Origin: Candidatus Hydrogenedentota bacterium
GTDB lineage: Bacteria > Hydrogenedentota > Hydrogenedentia > Hydrogenedentales > CAITNO01
Assembly: GCA_011046175.1 (NCBI GenBank)
Contig: DSBB01000456.1
Coordinates: forward strand, 1 to 9,995
Direction of reading: 5' to 3'
DNA length: 9,995 nt
The first letter of the stretch is position 1, and every line of letters begins with the position of its first letter. The translations under genes were made by a program, and so were the position numbers. Positions 1 to 6,178 of the stretch are shown in pieces. The notes beneath the pieces were generated by a model. It was not told where the DNA came from. It did no database searches and worked only from the letters and a program-made list of their open reading frames with translations.

Positions 1-1629
1 GTCATCGCTGATGCTCAGCGCCACGTACTGACCCGGCGCGGCTTCGGCATGGGCGGCGCAATAAACCTCGTCTATAATCTCGTCTGACGTTTCAATGGTT
101 ATGGAACCGTTTTCACTGATGGCGTCCCGGGCGTTCAACAGCAGATTCGTGAGTATTTGATCTATCTGGGCGGGGTCTATCTTGACCCGCGCCGACGCGC
201 TGCCGGGTATCCATGTGGTGGATACGCCTTCGCCAATGAGTTTTTGCAGCATGACAAGCATGTTTTCGGTGGATTCATTCAGATTGATTTGCCGTGGCGC
301 CACGGTTTGTTTGCGGGCAAACGCAAGAATTTGCCGGGTCAGGCTCACGGCGCTGTTTGCGGCGACGCTTATCTTATCGAGGGCTTCACGGAGCGATGCG
401 TTGTCGCCCGTCTGTTTTTGCGCGAGTTCGAGATAACCAAGGATGACGCCCAGCTTGTTGTTGAAATCGTGGGCAATGCCGCCGGCGAGCCGGCCCACGG
501 ATTCCATTTTTTGCGCATGGACAAACTGCTCCTGCAGCTGTTGTTTTTCTTCTTCCAGCCGTTTTTGCTCGGTAATGTCCGTGTCCATGCCGCGATAGCC
601 CAATAAATTGCCGCTGGCGTCCAGAATGGGCATGCCGTTGGAGACAATCCGCACCGGGTGGCCGTCCTTATGCATCATCTGGTTTTCCATGTTGAGAAAA
701 GGCTTTTTACTCGCAAGCAATTCAAGATTGCGCTCCATGATATTGACGCCGGGGGGCGCATATCCCAGGTCATAACAATGTTTTTTGCCTATAAGTTCAT
801 CCGGACGGTAGCCCAACACGTCTGTTACAACATCGCTGATATAGGTGCAGAGACCCGTTGCGTCCACCTCCCATGTGACGGTGCGGCTCAGCGCCGCGAG
901 ATGGTTGTACCGCGCTTCGCTCTCACGCAACGCCGCTTCCGCCAGCTTTTGTTCGGTAATATCACGCACCGTGGCCTGAATCAATACCTTGTCGTTTGCC
1001 GCAATCCGCGTGAGCAATACGGTTGCGAAGAACTCCTCGCCTGTAAAGCGTTTGTGAACCCACTCGAAGAAATGGGCGCCTGTCTCCAGCGTTATGTCAA
1101 TCATCTCCCGGGCTTTTTCATCGGAGGGACGCCCGTCCGGTTGATACGGTGGCGACAAATCCGACGGCGTACTGGACGCCAGCGCTTCCGCATCTATCTT
1201 AAACATGTTCAGCGCAGCGGGATTCCATGTGACAAAGCGTCCCAAAGAGGCGTCCAGCAACGTCAGCGAGTCGCGTGAGCCCTTGAATATATTGTGGTAT
1301 TTTTCCTCGCTTTCACGCAGAACCGCCGCGGCTTTTTCGATGGAGCGGAACATGAAGTGGATAATGAATATGCCCGAAAATAAAGTCATGGCCAGGACAA
1401 GCAGCGCAATCAGGTCCTGCATCACCGCATGGGCGGCCAAGTCGCCCGCAGCGACATCGGACAAAGCTGACAGTATCAACAGGCTGCGTCGCAGACCAAT
1501 AAGCACCAATATGACATCAAAAACGAGCCATACCTTCCGCCAAAAGGATCCGCGAAGCAGATAGACCCCAAAAACCAAGGCGGCTGTTTGCAGGGTGACG
1601 CAAAACCCCAGCAAAATAATCGGTATCAT
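1..1629 (-). CDS. PAS-domain sensor histidine kinase, membrane-anchored (C-terminus outside window)
   Basis: The minus frame is open for 543 codons from ATG at 1629 to the left edge. Residues 3-25, about 33-48 and about 73-94 are hydrophobic and look like membrane spans. Two PAS domains follow: about 109-229, ending in VRDITEQK, and about 237-358, ending in GMDTDITEQK. The HisKA H-box is GGIAHDFNN, with H387 the expected phosphate acceptor. The N-box (QILTNLLLNARDAI, N499) starts the HATPase domain; the G boxes and any receiver domain lie outside the window. By family the protein should autophosphorylate on a PAS-sensed cue and pass phosphate to a response regulator that is not visible here. 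The ATG is preceded by TTGGGGATTGGAC, a usable but modest ribosome site. The gene diverges from the glycoside hydrolase at 1983. Family assignment is secure; the signal sensed is unknown. Confidence 0.93.
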   Translation of the reverse strand, partial: MIPIILLGFCVTLQTAALVFGVYLLRGSFWRKVWLVFDVILVLIGLRRSLLILSALSDVAAGDLAAHAVMQDLIALLVLAMTLFSGIFIIHFMFRSIEKAAAVLRESEEKYHNIFKGSRDSLTLLDASLGRFVTWNPAALNMFKIDAEALASSTPSDLSPPYQPDGRPSDEKAREMIDITLETGAHFFEWVHKRFTGEEFFATVLLTRIAANDKVLIQATVRDITEQKLAEAALRESEARYNHLAALSRTVTWEVDATGLCTYISDVVTDVLGYRPDELIGKKHCYDLGYAPPGVNIMERNLELLASKKPFLNMENQMMHKDGHPVRIVSNGMPILDASGNLLGYRGMDTDITEQKRLEEEKQQLQEQFVHAQKMESVGRLAGGIAHDFNNKLGVILGYLELAQKQTGDNASLREALDKISVAANSAVSLTRQILAFARKQTVAPRQINLNESTENMLVMLQKLIGEGVSTTWIPGSASARVKIDPAQIDQILTNLLLNARDAISENGSITIETSDEIIDEVYCAAHAEAAPGQYVALSISDD

Positions 1630-1982
1630 GTCCAATCCCCAAATTTGTTCTCGTTGCCCGCTCCGCGCTATTTATGATAAAAAGACCTGAATAGTTATCG
1701 CATAGGCGCGCCGCCAAAAGAAAACTTCTGCAGTTATGCAAAGTGGTAATACAACCAGTACGCCCCGTGTGATTTCCACATCATATTTGTTCGCCTCAAA
1801 CGGGTTTGAATGGCCGGTATGCACAAAAACGCTGATAACGCCCGTGGTGGGATAAGCGCCGGGGGCGCCCGGAAATATTTTGTATTGCATGCTCACGTTT
1901 ATGGCACAATACAGCCATTCCCAATAGAACCAACAACACGGGCCTTGCCCACAACTTGCGTTACACCCATAAGGAACATTGT
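1630..1982. other. Divergent intergenic region, kinase / hydrolase
   Basis: This 353-bp gap separates two divergent genes and should hold both promoters, but I find no convincing -35/-10 pair. The best for the hydrolase is TTGCAT at 1885-1890 followed by a poor -10. The only candidate gene is a 72-codon minus frame from ATG 1890 to TAA 1672. It encodes one hydrophobic stretch (GVLVVLPLCITAEVFF) but has no clear ribosome site and matches no family I recognise. It ends 43 bp before the kinase start, so a small co-transcribed membrane protein is possible but unproven. Confidence 0.4.
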
Positions 1983-4900
1983 ATGACCTTCCTAGTCCTT
2001 CCGTTTGTTGCTTCAAATATGCTGTTATGTGCCACAGCCGTGGATTTATCCGTCGTCGAACAGGAGATCAAACAGCCCGGCGCGGCGTATAGCACAGGGC
2101 CGCTTTGGGTATGGAATGATATGTTATCGCCGGAACAGCTGGAGCATTGTCTGGATGCGCTTGTTGCGCAGAATGTGAGACAGGTGTGGGTGCATCCGCG
2201 CCCGGGACTGATGACCCCGTATCTGTCGGAGGACTGGTTCGCGTTGTGGGATGCGACGCTTGCGGCGGCGCGCAAGCGGGACATGCTGGTGTGGATATAC
2301 GACGAGAACTCGTATCCGTCGGGTTTTGCCGGCGGCAACGTGCCCGAGGAAATGCCGGAATCACGCGGGCTGGGAATCACGCTTCATGCGGAGAAAAGGG
2401 TTGCTGCATATCATGAAAATATGCTGGCTGTGTACCGCAAAACGGAGGAGGGGTATGAAAATATTACAGACGAGGCCGCCCGAAGAAATGGCGCAATTGA
2501 AGGCGAGCTCATGGTCGCGCGCGTTATGGAGGCGCCCCAGTCACCCTGGTTCGGCGGCAAAACCTACGTGGACCTGCTGCGGCCCGGTGTGACGGAAAAA
2601 TTCCTGGCGGTAACCCTTGAGCCTTATCGCAAACGGTTCGGCGGTGAGTTTGGGAAATTGATCCCAGGTTCGTTCACGGACGAGCCGCATCTCAAACCCT
2701 GCGGCGATATTCACTGGACGCCGGACTTGCCGGACGTGTTTCTGGCGCGGTGGGGCGAGGCGTTTCTGGACGGGTTGCCCCATCTGCGTGACGATTCCGA
2801 AGCAGGACGGCGTTTCCGGTACTGTTATCTCTGCACGTTGAACGAACTGTTCGTTGAACGCTGGGCAAAGCCCTATTTCAATTACTGCGAGAAATACGAC
2901 CTCGATTTTACGGGACATTACTGGGAGCATGAATGGCCGAACTGCGCTTCCGTGCCGGACAACATGGCGATGGGCGCGTGGCAGCAGCGTCCGGGCATTG
3001 ACACGCTGTTCAACCAGTACAACGAGGGCCCCCATGCGCAATTTGGCAACGTGCGCGCCGTTATCGAACTGGCCAGCGTGGCGAGGCAGACCGGCCGTAA
3101 GCGCACCTTGTGCGAGGCCTATGGAGGCAGCGGCGCGGAGATGCGATTCGAGGACTACAAACGCATCGGCGACTGGCTTCAGGTATTGGGCGTGAACACG
3201 CTGAACGAGCATCTTTCGGACGTGACCATTCGCGGGGCGCGCAAGCGCGATTATCCGCCCACCTTCTCGTATCATTCGCCGTGGATGCGGGAGTATCAGG
3301 TACTGGAGGATTATTTCACCCGCCTTTCCTACGCCTTGTCTCAGGGACAACAGATCAATCGCTGCATTATCCTCGAACCGACCACCACGGCGTGGATGCA
3401 TCACTTCACGGACAACGGCAGGCTTGCAGCCCTGGGTGACGGGTTCCAACTGCTGGTGACGAACCTGGCCAAGGAACAACTCGAATTCGATCTCGGAAGC
3501 GAAGCCGTCATCGGCGAACGGGGCGGCGTTGTCGTAATAGACGGGCAGACCGCGCTGAAGGTCGGCGAATGCGCCTATACCGCCGTGGTGATTCCGGCGG
3601 AAATGGAGAACCTGAACCGCGCCGTATATGATCTGCTGGTCGCCTATCTGGAAAAGGGCGGCGTGGTGTTCTCCTGCGCGCCGCCGGCGTTGCCGTCCCA
3701 TATTGACGGCAAGCCTGACGAGGCGTGCGCCGCGCTGCGCGATCACGCAAACTGGACGCTTGTATCGGCTGACGCATTGGCGGCGCGGGTCAACGAACGC
3801 TGCAAACCGTCGGCGCTGGTGGCGCTGAGTGCGGACAACGCGGGCATTGTATACCACCACCGGCGTCAACTTGCGGACGGCGACATCCTGTTCATCACGA
3901 ACATCAGCAATGACGCTGCCGCTTCGGGAAGCGTCATCGCCCAGGCCGCGGGCGTGCGCGAAGCCGACCTCAATACGGGCGCCGTGCGCGGCTATGCCTT
4001 TGCGAAAAAGGGCGGCCAAGTTGAGGCGCCCTTTGGATTGCCGCCGTGCGGCAGCCTGATGCTGTTCCTCGACAAGAAGACCGTGGCCGCGCCGTTGCCG
4101 GAGCCGCCCGCGGGAGAACGAACGCTTGTGTCCGTCGGGGAAATCGAAGCGTTGCGTCTGGACGACAACAACCTTATTCTGGACTATGTGGACGCGCAGG
4201 CGGGCAAGGAATCGGCGGCGAATGTATATTGGAAGAAGGCGGCGGAAATTACGTTCAAACAAAACGGGTTGCGCGGCAACATTTGGGACCATTGCGTGCA
4301 GTTCCGCGACGAACTGTTGCAGACGGAGTTTGCCGAGGACAGCGGTTTTACCGCAACCTATCGTTTCACCATTGAAGAGGCGGTTCCCGCGACGCTGTAT
4401 GCGGTGGTGGAGCGCGCCGACCTGTACGCCATCACCTGCAACGACGCGCCCGTGGCGGCGGCGGACGGCGCGTGGTGGCTTGACCGCGCCTTTGGCAAGA
4501 TAGACATTGCCGCGGCGGCCCGCGTCGGCGAAAATGTGTTGACTCTCACGGCGCGGCCCATGACCGTATTTCATGAACTTGAAGCCGCGCATATCGTCGG
4601 TGATTTCTCCTTGAAACCCGCGGAAAAAGGTTTTGTCATTGCGCCCGCAGCGCCTCTTGGCGTGGGCGCGTGGACGGAGCAGGGCTTGCCGCTGTACGGT
4701 CATCGTGTGGCCTACAAAGCAACCATCACCGTGGAACAACCGAACGGACGTTATGTTGTTTCTCTTCCCGCGTGGGAGGGCGTTGTGGCGCAAGCGCTGG
4801 TCAACGGCAAAGACGCGGGCGCCATTTATCTGCAACCCCACGAATGCGACATTACGAAAGCAATACAAGCGGGGGAAAACACGATAGAGATTGTTGTGTA

Positions 4901-5066
4901 CGGTTCCCTGCGCAACACGCTCGGCCCGCACCACGGCGACGCGGGACTCGGCCTGACCCATCCCGGTTCCTGGAACAACGCGCCGGAAAGCGGCCCGCCC
5001 GCAGGCGCCACCTACTTCGCCATGAAATACGGCCTGCTTGCGCCGTTTGAAGTGTGGCGTTACTGA
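1983..5066 (+). CDS. Large exported glycoside hydrolase, GH106-like (putative alpha-L-rhamnosidase type)
   Basis: This is a 1027-residue protein. ATG 1983 is chosen because AAGGAA lies 6-7 bases upstream; the frame could also start at TTG 1956. Residues 2-19 are a hydrophobic signal-peptide-like segment with a possible cut after ATA. The N-terminal part resembles the barrel of GH106 and related plant-polysaccharide enzymes: PLWVWND (40-46), VWVHPRPGLMTPY (68-80), WIYDENSYPSG (104-114), SFTDEPH (230-236) and LCEAYGG (376-382). E234 and E378 are the best candidates for catalytic acids. Residues about 485-570 look like the alpha/beta middle domain seen in such hydrolases. Two beta-sandwich, GH2-like sugar-binding domains follow (about 785-880 and 905-975). 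Hydrolysis of rhamnosides or a similar deoxy-sugar linkage is an inference; GH106 membership itself is uncertain. No transporter or second CAZyme is adjacent in the window. Confidence 0.85.
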   Translation: MTFLVLPFVASNMLLCATAVDLSVVEQEIKQPGAAYSTGPLWVWNDMLSPEQLEHCLDALVAQNVRQVWVHPRPGLMTPYLSEDWFALWDATLAAARKRDMLVWIYDENSYPSGFAGGNVPEEMPESRGLGITLHAEKRVAAYHENMLAVYRKTEEGYENITDEAARRNGAIEGELMVARVMEAPQSPWFGGKTYVDLLRPGVTEKFLAVTLEPYRKRFGGEFGKLIPGSFTDEPHLKPCGDIHWTPDLPDVFLARWGEAFLDGLPHLRDDSEAGRRFRYCYLCTLNELFVERWAKPYFNYCEKYDLDFTGHYWEHEWPNCASVPDNMAMGAWQQRPGIDTLFNQYNEGPHAQFGNVRAVIELASVARQTGRKRTLCEAYGGSGAEMRFEDYKRIGDWLQVLGVNTLNEHLSDVTIRGARKRDYPPTFSYHSPWMREYQVLEDYFTRLSYALSQGQQINRCIILEPTTTAWMHHFTDNGRLAALGDGFQLLVTNLAKEQLEFDLGSEAVIGERGGVVVIDGQTALKVGECAYTAVVIPAEMENLNRAVYDLLVAYLEKGGVVFSCAPPALPSHIDGKPDEACAALRDHANWTLVSADALAARVNERCKPSALVALSADNAGIVYHHRRQLADGDILFITNISNDAAASGSVIAQAAGVREADLNTGAVRGYAFAKKGGQVEAPFGLPPCGSLMLFLDKKTVAAPLPEPPAGERTLVSVGEIEALRLDDNNLILDYVDAQAGKESAANVYWKKAAEITFKQNGLRGNIWDHCVQFRDELLQTEFAEDSGFTATYRFTIEEAVPATLYAVVERADLYAITCNDAPVAAADGAWWLDRAFGKIDIAAAARVGENVLTLTARPMTVFHELEAAHIVGDFSLKPAEKGFVIAPAAPLGVGAWTEQGLPLYGHRVAYKATITVEQPNGRYVVSLPAWEGVVAQALVNGKDAGAIYLQPHECDITKAIQAGENTIEIVVYGSLRNTLGPHHGDAGLGLTHPGSWNNAPESGPPAGATYFAMKYGLLAPFEVWRY

Positions 5067-5092
5067 ACCAAGCAACCCATAACCCGAATACC

Positions 5093-5147
5093 GGCTCGTT
5101 ACAAAATTGTATTTTCGTAACGCAGTTGCTCTTGAAATTGCGTTTCG
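5093..5147 (+). repeat. Palindromic intergenic repeat, copy 1
   Basis: This lies 26 bp after the hydrolase stop. It starts GGCTCGTT and contains an imperfect hairpin (5097-5122) whose outer stem is CGTTAC / GTAACG, followed by CGCAGTTGCTCTT. It is clearly related to the element at 8106-8158, which also follows a long gene. No T-tract follows the stem, so it is not a standard terminator, although a role in RNA 3' ends is possible. Confidence 0.7.
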
Positions 5148-5160
5148 TCACACTTGCGGC

Positions 5161-5358
5161 TTATTTCGCCGCTCGTTCGTGAATTCCCCGGTTTGTTCGG
5201 TTGGCGTTTTTACCGCCGCTCAGGTTCACAATCCGGCCGGCTTGCTTTTGTTGCAGTTCGGCATAATACGCCGCGATGCGTTGCGGCGCATGGCCGATCT
5301 GCTCTGATATCGCATGTCGCACACGGCGAATTTCGTCAATAACAGGTTCTTCAGTCAT
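5161..5358 (-). CDS. Small antitoxin-like protein, partner of a broken PIN toxin
   Basis: This 65-residue protein begins MTEEPVIDEIRRVRHAISEQ. The acidic start followed by an EIRRVR helix and a YYAELQQ segment resembles the small antitoxins coded next to PIN toxins in Planctomycetota-like and cyanobacterial genomes. Its ATG overlaps the TGA of the PIN remnant (ATGA at 5355-5358), so toxin came first and antitoxin second in a translationally coupled pair. The reading frame is intact although the toxin is not, leaving an orphan antitoxin. The C-terminal part after NLSGG is lysine/arginine/asparagine-rich and may be an unrelated extension. Family assignment is by pattern recognition only. Confidence 0.6.
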   Translation of the reverse strand: MTEEPVIDEIRRVRHAISEQIGHAPQRIAAYYAELQQKQAGRIVNLSGGKNANRTNRGIHERAAK

Positions 5359-5645
5359 GGCAAAGGGTCCTCACCGAGCAATTCCAATGGCGTAACGAGA
5401 GAAGGAACGAATAATCCCAGTATGCCGTTCACGCGCCGTATGTGTCCAAATTTATTGGCGTTCGCCAGATGGCGGCAATTCCATGTGACAAGAAAGCCAC
5501 AGCAATGATAGGACGCAATCGCCAGATGAAGCGCATCGCCAAACGGGTCTGCAGGCATGAGCCGGTGCGCAATATACGCCTACACAATTTCTGCAACGGC
5601 TTCATTAATTTCAAGAAGCTACATGGCGGCAAGCATTTCGAGGCG
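5355..5645 (-). pseudogene. PIN-domain (VapC-like) toxin, C-terminal remnant with two in-frame stops
   Basis: Read on the minus strand, the C-terminal part of a PIN RNase is clear: GDALHLAIASYH, then FLVTWNCRHLANANK, then a GLFVPSLVTPLELL ending. The homology continues upstream of the last open segment as LLEINEAVAEIV and RLEMLAAM, but TAG codons at 5580-5582 and 5619-5621 interrupt it. Beyond about 5645 the frame no longer looks like PIN, and the antisense strand there codes the Phd-type antitoxin remnant, so the N-terminal half has been lost at a junction near 5620-5650. By family the intact enzyme would be a Mg-dependent endoribonuclease; this copy should be inactive. It overlaps the downstream antitoxin by ATGA. 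Confidence 0.75.
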
Positions 5646-5792
5646 TTGCCCATAGCCGAGTGGGATGAAATACTGGAAACGCTGGAAGAACTTGATGATA
5701 TTAAAGCCTATGATGCGGCGAAAGCGCGCTCTGAGGACAGTATTTCCTTTGAACAGGCAGTTCGCGAACTAACCGACGACTGTGCGCCATGA
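5622..5792 (+). pseudogene. Phd/YefM-type antitoxin, N-terminally truncated
   Basis: The plus frame from about HGGKHFEALPIAEWDEIL onward has the look of the C-terminal two thirds of a Phd/YefM-type antitoxin: LPIAEWDEILETLEELDDI, then AYDAAKAR and a SFEQAVREL tail that would bind the toxin. Upstream, the same open frame runs back to GTG 5442, but that part is antisense to the PIN toxin remnant and looks like no antitoxin, so I take it as spurious. The normal N-terminal DNA-binding segment and start appear lost. The TGA at 5790-5792 overlaps the ATG of the RelE remnant (ATGA), the usual coupling in such modules. A fusion protein could still be made from an upstream start, but no ribosome site supports it. 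Confidence 0.65.
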
Positions 5793-5860
5793 AATACACT
5801 CTGCGCATCCTGCGTTAGGCCCAACGCAGTCTTACTTGTCGAACCCTTTGGCAATCCTAT
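5789..5860 (+). pseudogene. RelE/ParE-type toxin, 5' remnant only
   Basis: ATG 5789 begins MKYTLRILR, a typical opening of RelE/ParE toxins of the form MKYT-x-ILRRAQ, and overlaps the antitoxin stop. A TAG at 5816-5818 ends the frame after nine codons. The homology then resumes as AQRSL, and a +1 frame gives LSNPLAIL, which may be the decayed continuation; nothing toxin-like is left past about 5860. With most of the gene absent it cannot make a functional toxin. The bases around the stop form a 7-bp stem, CTGCGTT / AACGCAG, at 5810-5829. Confidence 0.6.
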
Positions 5861-5901
5861 TAACTTATTGGTCATCTCCTACCATCGAAAGAGAAGTTGG
5901 A

Positions 5902-5988
5902 TATGTTGTTCACGCTTCAGCGTGCGTCAGTAGTACACAAACTCTGAGTCATACACGCAACCCTGCACGCTGAAGCGTGAACAACATA
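5902..5988. repeat. Perfect 24-bp inverted repeat with 39-bp spacer
   Basis: The arms 5902-5925 and 5965-5988 are exact reverse complements. Each starts with the 20-base core TATGTTGTTCACGCTTCAGC, and the arm itself contains a smaller palindrome, CACGCT-TC-AGCGTG. Transcribed, the element would fold into a long hairpin. The same core recurs in minus orientation at 8969-8988, so it belongs to a dispersed family. The spacer (5926-5964) has no recognisable gene. Confidence 0.9.
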
Positions 5989-6081
5989 CGAAGAAAGTAT
6001 TTAATTCTGGTTTGAGGGCAGAGACCACATTAGAGGCGCACAGCATGTTCCTTCTATGATAAAATGCATATCATTTGGCAT

Positions 6082-6143
6082 CCGGCAAAAAAATGCGTGC
6101 GGTATCTTAAGCCCCGACCACAAAGAAGTGGGCTGATTGCCGG
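6082..6143 (+). promoter_or_regulatory. Possible structured 5' leader of the AOR gene
   Basis: Two nested stems can form: an outer CCGGCAA (6082-6088) with TTGCCGG (6137-6143), and an inner AGCCC (6110-6114) with GGGCT (6130-6134). The structure ends 35 bp before the AOR start and would lie in its leader if transcription starts upstream of 6082. I cannot match it to the molybdenum/tungsten cofactor riboswitch or any other known class. The GC stems could be chance. Confidence 0.3.
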
Positions 6144-6178
6144 CTTGCGTTACCATCATCTTGATTTGGAGTGAACTT

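Larger units (their letters stand above)
5861..6178. other. Gene-free spacer upstream of the AOR gene
   Basis: No credible coding region is present. The stretch holds a long inverted repeat (5902-5988) and a potentially structured leader (6082-6143) before the AOR ribosome site. I looked for a sigma-70 promoter: TATGAT at 6055-6060 is a fair -10 but lacks a matching -35 at normal spacing. Confidence 0.5.

Noticed and set aside
157..1278. Plus-strand open frames opposite the kinase
   Set aside because: The minus frame gives continuous PAS and HisKA homology; the plus frames show none.
1672..1890. 72-codon minus-strand small membrane protein
   Set aside because: It has no ribosome site and no recognised family; it is described only as a possibility within the intergenic entry.
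2541..5075. 844-codon open frame antisense to the hydrolase
   Set aside because: It is arginine-, histidine- and alanine-rich with no family motif, lies wholly opposite a well-supported gene, and is explained by GC-rich codon use in the sense strand. The shorter antisense frame at 6182-7045 opposite the AOR gene has the same explanation.
5580..5818. TAG reassigned to an amino acid (TAG interrupts the PIN remnant twice and the RelE stub once)
   Set aside because: The large genes contain over 2300 codons without an in-frame TAG, which is not expected under reassignment, and reading through the RelE TAG soon leaves the family's sequence and hits TAA. Decay is simpler.
5819..5902. Integron attC-like site (GCCCAAC ... 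GTTGGAT, 84 bp)
   Set aside because: The outer motifs fit RYYYAAC and GTTRRRY, but the inner arms do not pair as attC sites do, and no integrase is in the window.
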